Assembly: GCA_045106735.1 (NCBI GenBank) | Contig: JBGCEZ010000023.1 | Coordinates: 62,001 to 126,000, forward strand | Reading direction: 5' to 3' | Length of the DNA stretch: 64,000 bases | Source of the DNA: JBGCEZ01 sp045106735 | Lineage (GTDB): Bacteria > Planctomycetota > Phycisphaerae > Phycisphaerales > SM1A02 | Shown here: one piece after another, positions 33,185 to 42,422 of the stretch | Numbering within the stretch: the stretch's first letter is position 1 | Layout: each line of letters opens with the position of its first letter | The notes under the pieces: generated by a model | What the model was told of the DNA's origin: nothing | Seen by the model: the letters and a program-made list of their open reading frames with translations, nothing else | The model's database searches: none | Program-made: the position numbers and the translations under genes

Positions 33185-35598
33185 GAAGTCTCTCCCGTCT
33201 TCCCTGCTGATCGATCCGAAGGATTCTCTCTGGTCGCCGTGCGCTCGGCCCCCGCCGAACCCGGGCCCGGTTCTCCGGCGGATGTCCGCTCAACGGCCCC
33301 CCGCTCCGAACCCGATCGGCCTGCGTCGCGCGACACGATGACCGCGGTCCGGTCGTCGTCGCGAATGTGTCCGGCCGAGTGGCGGTCCACCTCGCGGTGC
33401 AATTCTTCGAGCATGGCCGACGCCCCGCGGTGGGCGCTCGCGGCCATCAGGTCGGCCGCCCGATCCAAACCAAAGCGTTCGCCGCGCACGCTCGCCGCCT
33501 CGTGGAAGCCATCGCTCATCACCGCGAACGCATCCCCCGGTTCGAGGATGCGGCGTTCGACCATCACCGGCAGGTCAGGGTCGATCCCGAGCGGCGGACG
33601 ACCCGCGCGAATCTGCTCAACGCCACCGCGCCGCGCCGGGATGAACATCAATGGCCCCTGCCCCGCGCTGACCCACGACAGCTCGCCAGAGATTGGGTCG
33701 AGCCGCGCGACCCACAGGGTGATGAAGTGCGCCGCGGGCAAGTCTTCACACAGTTGCCGATCGAGCAACCGAACGAGTTCGTCGAGCGGCAACCCGGCGC
33801 GAGCGCCCATCAGGGCCATGCCGCGCAACTGCATCGACGAGAGTGCCGGCCCCATGCCGTGACCGGTGGCGTCGGCGAGGAGCAGCAAGACCGGCCCGCG
33901 CGGATCCCCCGGCACGAGCGGCACGACGTCGAACGCGTCTCCGCCGGTGGCCTCGGCCGGTTCACTGTCGGCGGCCACCTGCCAGCCCGGAGGCTGGGTC
34001 AGGGCGCCGGGAAAGCCGGCCTGTTGAATCTGGCGAGCGATCTGGACATCGCGTTCCAACCGCATGAGCGTTTGCAGGCCAACCCGCATGCGGTCCTGGG
34101 CCAGCGCGAGTTCGCGTACTTCGGTCACGTCGGTCTCAACGCGTACTTCCGTTTCAAGATCGCCGCGACTGATCCGGTTGCTTTGCTCGACCAACTGCTC
34201 AATCGGCTGGCTGTAGCTGCCGGCGATGGCGTGCACGCGGAGGACGCCGACGATCATCACCAAGGCGGTGATCACGATGATGGCCCAGCGGAGCCTCCGG
34301 ATATCGCCAAGCAATGCCGACTCAGGGACGAGCACGGCAACGAACAGATACTCCGATGGGCTCACGGCGACCGCTTGCGAATCAACCCACCACGCGGCCC
34401 GGCCGACTTCGAATCGTCGGGCATCGTCGCGGCTGCGGGCTTCGACGACCGACGCGTCGACGGCGATGTCCGGCGGCAACCGGCCCTCGAGGGCCAGCTC
34501 GACCGCGGCATCGGCACCGTCGGTCGCCTGGGCCAAACTCACGGCGTCGGGAGCAAGTTCGTCGTCGTCGCCTTCCGACAGCGCGCGGGCCGCGGCGACG
34601 ATCACCGGGGCGTCCAAGTCCGTCGCCCGTTGCAGGAGCACGGAATCGCGCTCGGCGGCAGAATCGAAGTACGGTTCGACGGGCATGGCCAGGAGCCGCA
34701 ACTCTCGCGAGAGAATGAACGCTGACGATCCGGCCAACGACTGGTCACCGGAGACAATGGCCGAGAGATCGTCGATCGAAAGCGTCATGGCCAAGACGAC
34801 CACTTGACCGCCAGGCCGCCGGGCGGCGATCGAGCCGATCACTTCCGGACGCCCGCCCGGACCGATGACCGGGGGCGACCAGATCAGCGGCCCCGTGGCG
34901 TCCTCCGGGTTGACGTCGCTCAAGGCGGCGACCGCACGAGCGAACCACGGTTCAGACCGCAGGTCCGTGCCGACGCCAATGTCGACGTCAAAGCGATCGG
35001 CATCGGCGGGGCCACTGACGGCGCGAAACCCGCCGCTCCCGTCCGGGCTGATCCAACGGGCGACCGCGACCGGCCCGCCCGGTTCATCTTCCGATGGCCC
35101 GGTCCGCGCGTCGATGAGGACGTCGCGCGGGTCCGCGGCGTTCGGCGCATCGAACGCGACCGGCGGCAAACCCGACCGACGATTGCCCTTGTCGATGACG
35201 AAGGCCTGCCCATTGTGTTCCACGATCGCGATCGACCGAACGGTGCCCCAGGCCTCAACCGAAGGGACCATCGATCGACGCAGCCGCCCGGGATCGTCGG
35301 TTTCCAATTGCCCCGCCGCCGCGACGCGGGCCATCACCGGCAGGTCGACGACCAGAGGCTGCAGGTACTCCCGCAGACTGAGCGAAACCTGGTCCATCGC
35401 CTGGGCCGTGGCCAGCGCCGAGAGCGACCGAATCGCCCGCCCCGCCCCGAACACGGTGACGGCGAGGATGCCCGCCCCGAGCACCAGCACCAACGCCACG
35501 AGGTTGCGCTGCAACTTGCGCCGGATGCTGCGTGAACGCGGGGCGCGAGGAGCCCGGCGACGCTCGACCCCGGCGGGTGGTCCGCTGGCGAGGCTCAT
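33181..35598 (-). CDS. Membrane SpoIIE-type PP2C phosphatase with HAMP domain
   Basis: ATG 35598 is fixed by the ATGA overlap with the O-antigen ligase stop (805 residues). TM1 (~30-52, LVALVLVLGAGILAVTVFG) and TM2 (~429-450, WAIIVITALVMIVGVL) bracket a ~375-residue extracytoplasmic sensor, probably dCache-like. A HAMP domain follows (SQPIEQLVEQSNRISRGDLE), then a linker with ERDVQIARQIQQAGFP and a PP2C domain (~545-755: DAFDVVPLVPGD, LLLLADATGHGMGPALSSMQ, ISGELSWVSAGQGPLMF, DAFAVMSDGFHEA, DDDRTAVIVS) with the metal-binding aspartates present. Such RsbU/RsbP-like enzymes dephosphorylate anti-sigma-factor antagonists; no antagonist gene is nearby. Confidence 0.92.
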   Translation of the reverse strand: MSLASGPPAGVERRRAPRAPRSRSIRRKLQRNLVALVLVLGAGILAVTVFGAGRAIRSLSALATAQAMDQVSLSLREYLQPLVVDLPVMARVAAAGQLETDDPGRLRRSMVPSVEAWGTVRSIAIVEHNGQAFVIDKGNRRSGLPPVAFDAPNAADPRDVLIDARTGPSEDEPGGPVAVARWISPDGSGGFRAVSGPADADRFDVDIGVGTDLRSEPWFARAVAALSDVNPEDATGPLIWSPPVIGPGGRPEVIGSIAARRPGGQVVVLAMTLSIDDLSAIVSGDQSLAGSSAFILSRELRLLAMPVEPYFDSAAERDSVLLQRATDLDAPVIVAAARALSEGDDDELAPDAVSLAQATDGADAAVELALEGRLPPDIAVDASVVEARSRDDARRFEVGRAAWWVDSQAVAVSPSEYLFVAVLVPESALLGDIRRLRWAIIVITALVMIVGVLRVHAIAGSYSQPIEQLVEQSNRISRGDLETEVRVETDVTEVRELALAQDRMRVGLQTLMRLERDVQIARQIQQAGFPGALTQPPGWQVAADSEPAEATGGDAFDVVPLVPGDPRGPVLLLLADATGHGMGPALSSMQLRGMALMGARAGLPLDELVRLLDRQLCEDLPAAHFITLWVARLDPISGELSWVSAGQGPLMFIPARRGGVEQIRAGRPPLGIDPDLPVMVERRILEPGDAFAVMSDGFHEAASVRGERFGLDRAADLMAASAHRGASAMLEELHREVDRHSAGHIRDDDRTAVIVSRDAGRSGSERGAVERTSAGEPGPGSAGAERTATRENPSDRSAGKTGETS

Positions 35599-37124
35599 GT
35601 GCGTGCTCCGATGGAAGCGACCGGAGCGGCGGGCGAGGCGGGCGAGGCAGGCGAGGCGGAGTCGCCGGACGGATCGGTGGCGACCCCGGACCGCGCGTCC
35701 CGCGGCGACCGCAGGACCAGCATGAGAAGCACCATCGCCAAGGCGACCGTTTGTCCAGCCACGTGCCACGCGTCGAACTGCGCCGCCGCGGCGAACGCAA
35801 GACCGGCGGCGAGCGCTCCGCCAGCTGCGGCGTGGACGTGCCGCGACCGGAGTCCCGCCCAGCCCGCGGCGAACACCAACGTCAGCAGTGGCAGCAGTCC
35901 GAGCACCCCTTGCTCGGACGCAACGTGCAGCGGGACCGAATGCGGGTGCCAACCGCGTCGGAGCACCTCCGCGTGCTCGGTGGTCTCGGCGTACGGGCGA
36001 AACGATCCGGCCCCCCACCCGCGCCAAGGACGCTCGAGGAACATCCGACCGGCGGTCCGGGCGGCAACCACGCGAAACCCGTTGTCGGAGTCGAAGTCGC
36101 CGGTTTCCGCCCGTTCAAGATCGGCGGCGACCTGTTGGACGCGGGCGCGAATCAGATCGCCGCCCATGGTCCATCCGGCGACGGCGGCGACCACGACCAT
36201 CACCGCCAGTGCCGCCACCCGTCGCCCACGACGCTCACCGCCCGCGGGCCGCGACCAACGCCACGCGCCCTGGACCACGAGGACGGCCACCCCCACCATC
36301 GTCGCGATCCACGCCGCGCGGCCACCGCTGGCCACCAAGCCGTAGCCGGCGATCGGCACGAGCAGCGCGGCCAGCCAGGTGCATTGCCACGAACGACCCG
36401 CGCTCCAGCCATGACCTGAGCGTTCGCCCGAGCCTTCGCCGGCGCCCTCGCCCGGCCCGCGTGGCCAGAACGAACCGTCGCGCGCCACGGCCAGTGCGAG
36501 CAACAGTCCCGTCGCACAGAACAAGCCGGCGATCGGCGGGTGCAGCAGGCCGCCCAGCCGGCCTCCGTACGCCGGTGTCCAGTCGAAGTACTCGCGGTCC
36601 TGCATGACTTGCAGCGCGACCAGGCCGACGACGCCAAACATGAGCCCAAGGGCCAATGCCCCGGGCGCACGCAGGACTGGCCAGAAAATCAGCGGCAGTC
36701 CGAGGTACCGGAGCGACCGAAGTTCCTCGATGCCCTCGGACGGATTCAGCGACCAGCGGACGCTCACGGCGTGCACGATCACGCACGCGGCGAGGGACCA
36801 GACAATGAGGCTCCGGCGAGCCAGCAGCAGATCGCGCCACGTCACCGGCAACCGAAGCAGCCAAAGCACGAGGGCGAACGCGGCAAGCACGTCTTTGGGT
36901 GCGGTGGCCAGGGGCAACGATGCGGCGAAGAGCAACGCGCTGGTCTCATGCATCCCGCGCAGCGTCCGATGCCAACCGGAATCAGGATCCACCAGCGCAT
37001 GCGGACGCGGCTCGAGCAGGCCCGCAATCGCACGTTGGGACGATGCCGCGGCCGAGCCGGCGCTCGCGACACCGGCCATGTTCGCAGCATCGGTGGCGTT
37101 CGCCGGACGGTCGGAGGCACTCAC
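35595..37124 (-). CDS. O-antigen ligase family protein (WaaL/Wzy-like)
   Basis: 509 residues with ten or more TM helices (e.g. KDVLAAFALVLWLLRL, SLIVWSLAACVIVHAV, LALGLMFGVVGLVALQVM). A large loop contains the ligase/polymerase signature RPWRGWGAGSF and HAEVLRRGWHPHSVPLHVAS, including the His/Ser-bearing loop before TM EQGVLGLLPLLTLVF. GTG 37124 is chosen because it overlaps the glycosyltransferase stop as GTGA; the frame is open further upstream but reads as shadow. The C-terminus has a 9-bp (SPA) repeat at 35632-35660 and a GEGAGEGSGERSG stretch interrupts a loop. It would transfer or polymerise a lipid-linked glycan at the outer face of the inner membrane. Confidence 0.87.
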   Translation of the reverse strand: MSASDRPANATDAANMAGVASAGSAAASSQRAIAGLLEPRPHALVDPDSGWHRTLRGMHETSALLFAASLPLATAPKDVLAAFALVLWLLRLPVTWRDLLLARRSLIVWSLAACVIVHAVSVRWSLNPSEGIEELRSLRYLGLPLIFWPVLRAPGALALGLMFGVVGLVALQVMQDREYFDWTPAYGGRLGGLLHPPIAGLFCATGLLLALAVARDGSFWPRGPGEGAGEGSGERSGHGWSAGRSWQCTWLAALLVPIAGYGLVASGGRAAWIATMVGVAVLVVQGAWRWSRPAGGERRGRRVAALAVMVVVAAVAGWTMGGDLIRARVQQVAADLERAETGDFDSDNGFRVVAARTAGRMFLERPWRGWGAGSFRPYAETTEHAEVLRRGWHPHSVPLHVASEQGVLGLLPLLTLVFAAGWAGLRSRHVHAAAGGALAAGLAFAAAAQFDAWHVAGQTVALAMVLLMLVLRSPRDARSGVATDPSGDSASPASPASPAAPVASIGART

Positions 37125-37909
37125 TCGCCCGCGTCCGGCGATGCCCCGGGCAACTCGGACGCGGCGATCGCACCATGTTTGACCAACGCGGCGTGGGCGG
37201 CCATGGCCGACGCGAGCAACCCGCGGCGCCCGTCGAGAAATCCGCGCTTCAAGACGTACTGCTTCAGGAACGCGGCCGACGGCGACACGAGCAGGCCGCC
37301 CACGCCGCCCCCGCCCCGAGCGTCCGGATCGCGCACGCATTCGTCGCCGTAGCGGACATGCCGCGAGGCCATGTCGGTGAAGTTTTCGTACGAGTCGTGC
37401 CGGCAGTCGCCGTCGAGTCGGCCGGTGCGGCCGTCAACCAGCAGCTGGTCGTGGGCCCCGGGACCAACCGACCGCGCTTTCCCCCCACGCACCAACCGCA
37501 ATCTCCACTCCGGTTGAAAGGCGTGGTGCAGCCAGCCGCCGAGGTACCAGAGCTTGCGGTTGATCCACCAGCCGTCGTAGGCCGGATCGTCGGCCTCCAC
37601 CGTTGCCTGCACCGTCGCCTGGAGGTCCGGCTCCAATGACTCGTCGGAGTCCAGCAACAACACCCACTGGGCTTCGGCGCATTGGTCGATGGCGAACTGC
37701 TTCTGCGCCGCGAATCCGAGCCAGGGCTGATGGATGACCTCGGCCCCGTGATCGCGACAGCACTCGATCGTGCCGTCGGTCGAACCGGAGTCGACCACCA
37801 CGATGCGTCCGGCGATCGGCTGCACGCTCTTGAGTACAGGCTCGATCGTCCGCATGCTGTTGAACGCAGTCAGCGCGACCGCAAGTTGATCGGAAGGGCC
37901 GCCGGCCAT
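37121..37909 (-). CDS. Family 2 glycosyltransferase, WaaE/KdtX-like
   Basis: 262 residues with a GT-A fold: VALTAFNSMRTIEPVLKSV, RIVVVDSGSTDGTIECC, and the DxD-type motif in QWVLLLDSDESLEPDL. The segments YDGWWINRKLWYLGGWLHH and FLKQYVLKRGFLDGRRGLL match the WaaE/KdtX branch, which adds a hexose to the inner core of lipopolysaccharide. First gene of a six-gene minus-strand array; it couples to the ligase by GTGA. Upstream is a 476-bp non-coding region. Confidence 0.92.
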   Translation of the reverse strand: MAGGPSDQLAVALTAFNSMRTIEPVLKSVQPIAGRIVVVDSGSTDGTIECCRDHGAEVIHQPWLGFAAQKQFAIDQCAEAQWVLLLDSDESLEPDLQATVQATVEADDPAYDGWWINRKLWYLGGWLHHAFQPEWRLRLVRGGKARSVGPGAHDQLLVDGRTGRLDGDCRHDSYENFTDMASRHVRYGDECVRDPDARGGGGVGGLLVSPSAAFLKQYVLKRGFLDGRRGLLASAMAAHAALVKHGAIAASELPGASPDAGE

Positions 37910-38385
37910 CGATCGTCGCTCCTGCGGCGTCGTCGGAGCGGCGACGCGGCCCGGGATGTTCCCGTGAGCGGAGTTCGCGGTCGCCGGGACGGGCCGTTGC
38001 GCAACAGTATAGCCCGCGTGCGCGGCGCCCTCGTCAGCGCAGGAGACCCCCCGCCAGGAGGCTGGCGATGACGGAGGGTCCCACTTGGAGGTGGCCGCCC
38101 GTGGGCGACCGGAGGAGTCCAGGATGCTCGGAATCGGTGCACGGGATCAGCGGTGCACCGGAAGCGCGAGGAGGACGTCCGGAGGTCGTATCGCCGCCCG
38201 GACGACAACCGATTCACATTCGGACGACCAATCGTTCACGAATTGCGGGGAGGCTCGCCCGCCCATGGCGCAACCGGAGCCCACGGATCGTTGAATCCGC
38301 GGGCTCCGGCTGCGTGGAACCCAAGGCACGTGCACTCCGACGAGGAGCCGGCCCGGTGAAGAGGTGTTCGGGGCTGATCGACGGA
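37910..38385. other. Intergenic region with hairpin (476 bp)
   Basis: It lies between trxA and the glycosyltransferase gene, both on the minus strand, and should contain the glycan operon promoter and the trxA terminator. Open frames here lack GC third-position bias. The only clear structure is the inverted repeat at 38274-38309, described separately. A small RNA cannot be excluded. Confidence 0.5.
38274..38309 (-). terminator. Strong inverted repeat downstream of trxA
   Basis: ccggagcccacggat (38274-38288) pairs with atccgcgggctccgg (38295-38309) over 15 positions with one mismatch; the loop is cgttga. It lies 76 bp after the trxA stop. No U-tract follows on either strand, so it may protect the 3' end or act as another RNA element. 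Confidence 0.55.
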
Positions 38386-38718
38386 TCAGTTCTGACCGGC
38401 GGCAAGTGCCGCCTCGTAGCGATCGATCGACTGGATGCCAACGAGCCGGGCGGTCTCCTGGCCGTCCTCCAAGACCACGACCGTGGGGATGGAGGCGACG
38501 CCAAATCGCGCGGCGATTTCGGCGGCATCGTCGACGTTCACCTTGGCCACGGTGGCGCGTCCGGCGGTCGAATCGGCCAGTTGGTCGATGGTCGGGCCGA
38601 GGGCGCGGCACGGCCCGCACCATTCGGCCCAGAAGTCGACGAGCACCGGTCCGGTCGCCGCGGCGACGGTCTGATCGAAGTTGCTGGCGTCGAGTTGCTT
38701 GACGTTGGGACTGGCCAT
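38386..38718 (-). CDS. trxA: Thioredoxin
   Basis: 110 residues, cytoplasmic, with the canonical active site C34-G-P-C37 (VLVDFWAEWCGPCRALGP) and the cis-Pro loop VASIPTVVVLEDG. ATG 38718 is chosen over an upstream in-frame ATG at 38808 because it gives the standard N-terminus and length. Monocistronic. It reduces protein disulfides and supplies electrons to reductases. The 76-bp downstream hairpin probably ends the transcript. Confidence 0.97.
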   Translation of the reverse strand: MASPNVKQLDASNFDQTVAAATGPVLVDFWAEWCGPCRALGPTIDQLADSTAGRATVAKVNVDDAAEIAARFGVASIPTVVVLEDGQETARLVGIQSIDRYEAALAAGQN

Positions 38719-39114
38719 GGCGGGTGTTTCCTTCAGTGGAGGGAGCAGGCGGCGGGCGGGATCGGAACGCCCGAGTGACGGCCGCCACAAAGTAGACTGA
38801 TGAGTCAATCAATCTATTCCTGGCCGAGCTGAGAATTCCTCGAATCGGCGATTCCAGCCCGCCAAGGCCGTTTGGGCCGAACCTCATGCCGATCGAGCGT
38901 CGCGGATGGATCGGCCGATCGGCCGTCGATCGTGGACCATCGGCCACGGGTCCCAGCAATCCGCTGCGCAAACCGGCCAGCTTCGCCTCGCCAGTTCGGC
39001 ATGAATTCCAGCTTTCTCCAAGGGGCTCCGGGGCGTTTTTGCGTTGTCCGAACAAGAGCGGACCGTTCGCTGGTCCGAGCTCCCACGCATTCGGCACGAG
39101 ACAAGGAAATACAG
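38719..39114. other. Divergent intergenic region, trxA / collagen-like gene (396 bp)
   Basis: It contains an unusually AT-rich stretch for this genome, about 38790-38825 (tagactgatgagtcaatcaatctattcc), with a gattgattgac direct repeat on the minus strand. That is where I would place the trxA promoter, though no confident -35/-10 pair can be drawn. AAGGA lies 8 nt before ATG 39115 and is the ribosome site of the collagen-like gene. Confidence 0.5.
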
Positions 39115-40758
39115 ATGTTCACCCAGGCTTCGATCCTGAGCGGTTGCGCTGCGCTTGCCGCCGCCACCACCGTCCTCGCGGCTCCCGTCACGACCTCCTT
39201 CACGTACCAGGGCGAGCTCCGCCAGAGCGGCACGCCGTTCACCGGCAACGCCAATTTCTCGTTCCGCCTGTACGCCCAGGCCGCCGGCGGATCGCCGGTC
39301 TCCGGCGCGATCAGTGCGAACAACCTCGCGGTGGAAGCCGGTCGCTTCACCGTCGACCTGGACTTTGGCAGCGCATTCGACGGCCAGGCCCGCTGGCTCG
39401 AGATTCAGGTCAACGGCACCACGCTGACGCCCCGTCAGCCGTTGAACGCCGCGCCGTACGCCCTCTTTGCCCTCGACGGCAACGAAGGCCCGGCTGGCCC
39501 GGCCGGCCCGACCGGCAACCCCGGTGCGCCCGGCCCCGCTGGCCCGGCTGGCCCCGCCGGACCTGATGGCGCCGATGGTGCCCAAGGCCCCCAGGGCACG
39601 CCCGGCCCCGCCGGTCCGATTGGCCCCGTCGGCCCCCAAGGCCTGACCGGACCGCAGGGACCGACCGGCCCGCAAGGCCCCGCCGGCGACTCGCAATGGA
39701 CGGTCAGCGGATCGAACATCTACTTCAACGGCGGACGCGTCGGCATCGGCACGACCAGCCCCCTCAACACGCTCGACGTCGACGGCATCCTGCGGGTGCG
39801 CGAGCGTTCGATCTACGGATTCGACGCCGCCCCGGTCATCACCGCCGGCATGAACAACTCGCTCTCCGGCCGCATGTGGCTCGGCCACTCTGAGAGCTTC
39901 CCCGGCTGGGGCCTCCACTATCGCGACATCGCCAGCGACGGATTCGGCGCCGACCAGCTCGAGTTCACGGCCGGTGATGCCACCCAGCCCCGTGCGGCGT
40001 TCGACTTGCTCGGCGGCAACATGTACTTCTACGGCTCGGATGGGTCGAGCGATCCGGGACTGCAGTTCACCGGCGACGCGAGCGGCAACGCCCGCGGCCG
40101 GATCGAAGCCCTCGACACCGATTCTGTCACCGCCCGCCTCATGAGCCACGACACGTTCGGCTCCTGCTTCGAACTCTTTGAGAACGACGGCTCGAACTCG
40201 ATCCTCATGTACGGCTCGGGCAGTGGCGACGGCTCAGGCGGCCGGATCTTCGTTCGCGACGGCGGCGGCGCGACCCGCATCACGCTCGACGGCGACTCCG
40301 GCACCGTCACCACCCGCGTGCTGACGATCACCGGCGGTTCGGACCTGTCGGAACAGTTCGACGTCAACGCCGGGGACATGGCGATCGAAGCCGGCATGGT
40401 CATGTGCATCGACCCCGACAACCCGGGCGAGCTCATCCCCGCGACCCGCGCGTACGACCGCACGGTTGCCGGCGTGATCTCCGGAGCCGGTGGCGTGAAC
40501 CCCGGCCTGATCATGGGTCAGGACGGCACCCTCGCCCACGGCGAACATCCGGTGGCCCTCACCGGTCGCGTGTACGTCTGGTGCGATGCGTCGGCCGGAC
40601 CGATCGAGCCCGGTGACCTGCTCACCACCAGCGACCGCGCCGGACACGCCATGAAGGTCAACGACCACGCCCGCGCCGGCGGCGCCACGCTCGGCAAGGC
40701 GATGACCCGACTCGACGAAGGCACCGGCCTGGTCCTGGTGCTCGTGGGCCTGCAGTAA
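39115..40758 (+). CDS. Secreted collagen-like repeat protein
   Basis: 547 residues. Signal peptide (ASILSGCAALAAATTVLAAP), then a ~95-residue beta domain (TSFTYQGELRQSGTPFTGNA, LTPRQPLNAAPYALFALDG) of the type found in bacterial surface proteins. Residues 124-191 are about 22 Gly-X-Y triplets rich in GPA, GPQ and GPT, a collagen-like triple helix. The C-terminal ~350 residues begin with GGRVGIGTTSPLNTLDVDGI, as in tail-fibre-like proteins, and end in a compact domain (LSEQFDVNAGDMAIEAGMV, GRVYVWCDASAGPIEPGDLL) common at the C-termini of large exported proteins. Start fixed by AAGGA and the signal peptide. Probably a trimeric surface fibre; first of three secreted-protein genes. Confidence 0.85.
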   Translation: MFTQASILSGCAALAAATTVLAAPVTTSFTYQGELRQSGTPFTGNANFSFRLYAQAAGGSPVSGAISANNLAVEAGRFTVDLDFGSAFDGQARWLEIQVNGTTLTPRQPLNAAPYALFALDGNEGPAGPAGPTGNPGAPGPAGPAGPAGPDGADGAQGPQGTPGPAGPIGPVGPQGLTGPQGPTGPQGPAGDSQWTVSGSNIYFNGGRVGIGTTSPLNTLDVDGILRVRERSIYGFDAAPVITAGMNNSLSGRMWLGHSESFPGWGLHYRDIASDGFGADQLEFTAGDATQPRAAFDLLGGNMYFYGSDGSSDPGLQFTGDASGNARGRIEALDTDSVTARLMSHDTFGSCFELFENDGSNSILMYGSGSGDGSGGRIFVRDGGGATRITLDGDSGTVTTRVLTITGGSDLSEQFDVNAGDMAIEAGMVMCIDPDNPGELIPATRAYDRTVAGVISGAGGVNPGLIMGQDGTLAHGEHPVALTGRVYVWCDASAGPIEPGDLLTTSDRAGHAMKVNDHARAGGATLGKAMTRLDEGTGLVLVLVGLQ

Positions 40759-40818
40759 GCCGCGATGGCCGCCCATCGACTGCTTCCTGCCCCGCGAACC
40801 ATGACACGGAGATCAACC

Positions 40819-42408
40819 ATGTTTGCCTTGCCTTCCCACCCCCGACGCCGATCGGCCGCGCGCCTCGCGCTCGCCGCCCTGCTCGGCCCGGTGGCCCTCA
40901 CCGCCGCCGCGTCCGCCCAGGACATCGGCCGCGACGCGCCGTTCATCGACGGCGCGGCCAAGCCGGCCAACGACGCGGCCCTTCCCGCCCGCCCCACGCC
41001 TCCGGGCCTGACGACGCTCGGCGCGGATCTGTACCCCGCCGGCCGCCAACACGTGATGCCGCCCGTCGCCGGCGAATTCTTCATGATCGAAGACATGCTG
41101 GAAACCGGCGGGGCCACCCGTCTGCAGACCGGCGTCGTCCAACCGACGGTCGTCAACGCGATGTTCGATGGCACCTGGAGCCGCGGCGCCGATGGTCGCT
41201 GGGTCTGGGCCCTCGAGATCACGAGCCCCGGCAGCAAGGGGCTGCGCGCCCGCATCACCGACTGGAATCCTCCGGCCGGCAGCGAGCTCATCGTCTACGA
41301 CCCGCGCAGCATCGATTCGGTGCAGCCGGCCTTCACGCCGGAGAATCGCGAAGTCGGCCGACGCCTCTGGACGCCGACGATCTGGGGCGACACGCTCCGC
41401 ATTGAACTGGTGCTGCCCGCGGGCATCCAGGACATTCCCGACGCCGCCTACCTCAAGGTGGACTCCGTCGTGAACTGCTACATCAACCCGATGGATCCCG
41501 TCGGCGGCCCCGGTCCCGGCACCGCCCTGGCCTGCCACATCGACTGGCGCTGCGATGGCGACTACGCCGCGGCCGGCGATGCCGTCGCCCTCTACCACTA
41601 CGTGGGCGACGGGTTCAGCTTCATCTGCACCGGCGCGTTGCTCAACCGGACCAACAGCGACTTCACGCCGCTGCTCATGACCGCCTGGCACTGCGGGGTC
41701 CGCGACAACAACGCCGACACCGTCGAGGTCTACTGGCGCTACCAGACGTCGGCCTGCGGCGGAACGATTCCGAACGTCAACACCCTGACCCGCAGCAATG
41801 GCGTGCATCTGCTGCACAACGACTCGGGCACCGACTGGACCCTGCTGGGCCTGGACGGAACCGGCGCCGCGAATCAGTACCTCGGCTGGGATGCCGGCGG
41901 GCTGGCGAACGGCACCGACATGGTGGCCATCCACCATCCGCGCGGCACGTTCAAGAAGATCACGTACATGACCAAGACCGGCAACATCACCAGTTGCATC
42001 CCGGCCGACGGTTTCGCCCACGTGATCGACAACGGCGACGGCGAGATCGAACCCGGCTCCTCCGGCGGGCCGATCCTTGATCCGTCGTTCCGAGTCCGCG
42101 GCACCGGCAGTTGCGCGAACTGGGGCTGCGGCAGCGGCAACAACGCGACGTACGGACGCCTCGACCTGGCGTACCCGAACCTCGCCCCGTGGCTGAGCCC
42201 GGCCTCCGAAGTATTCGTGAACAGCGGCTACAACGGGGTCGAACGCGGCACGCCAACCCAGCCGTTCGACCACTTCCTCGACGCCACGTTCGCCGTGGCC
42301 GAGGGCGGCACCGTCGCCCTTGATTCGGGCACCTACAGCGGCGCCCGCACCTTCACCAAGGCGATGACGCTCGAGTCCACTGGCGGCTCGGTCACCATCG
42401 GCAACTGA
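40819..42408 (+). CDS. Secreted trypsin-like serine protease (lysyl-endopeptidase-like)
   Basis: ATG 40819 has GGAG 9 nt upstream and starts a signal peptide (RLALAALLGPVALTAAASAQ). A pro-like N-terminal domain (~30-240) precedes an S1-type domain with the full triad: H291 (LLMTAWHCGV), D339 (DSGTDWTLLGLD) and S415 (EIEPGSSGGPILD). Cysteines around CHIDWRCDGDY and TSACGGTIPN suggest disulfides, as in Achromobacter-type lysyl endopeptidases. After the protease, residues ~460-529 (FVNSGYNGVERGTPTQPFDH, AEGGTVALDSGTYSG) look like the first rungs of a right-handed beta-helix that stops abruptly. It is followed 14 bp later by a dockerin-like gene, so an ancestral beta-helix may have been lost. Confidence 0.9.
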   Translation: MFALPSHPRRRSAARLALAALLGPVALTAAASAQDIGRDAPFIDGAAKPANDAALPARPTPPGLTTLGADLYPAGRQHVMPPVAGEFFMIEDMLETGGATRLQTGVVQPTVVNAMFDGTWSRGADGRWVWALEITSPGSKGLRARITDWNPPAGSELIVYDPRSIDSVQPAFTPENREVGRRLWTPTIWGDTLRIELVLPAGIQDIPDAAYLKVDSVVNCYINPMDPVGGPGPGTALACHIDWRCDGDYAAAGDAVALYHYVGDGFSFICTGALLNRTNSDFTPLLMTAWHCGVRDNNADTVEVYWRYQTSACGGTIPNVNTLTRSNGVHLLHNDSGTDWTLLGLDGTGAANQYLGWDAGGLANGTDMVAIHHPRGTFKKITYMTKTGNITSCIPADGFAHVIDNGDGEIEPGSSGGPILDPSFRVRGTGSCANWGCGSGNNATYGRLDLAYPNLAPWLSPASEVFVNSGYNGVERGTPTQPFDHFLDATFAVAEGGTVALDSGTYSGARTFTKAMTLESTGGSVTIGN

Positions 42409-42422
42409 CGAAAGGACGCACC

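Noticed and set aside
39115..40758. Prophage tail-fibre gene
   Set aside because: The collagen-like and GIGTTSP segments recall tail fibres, but there is a signal peptide and no phage gene nearby.
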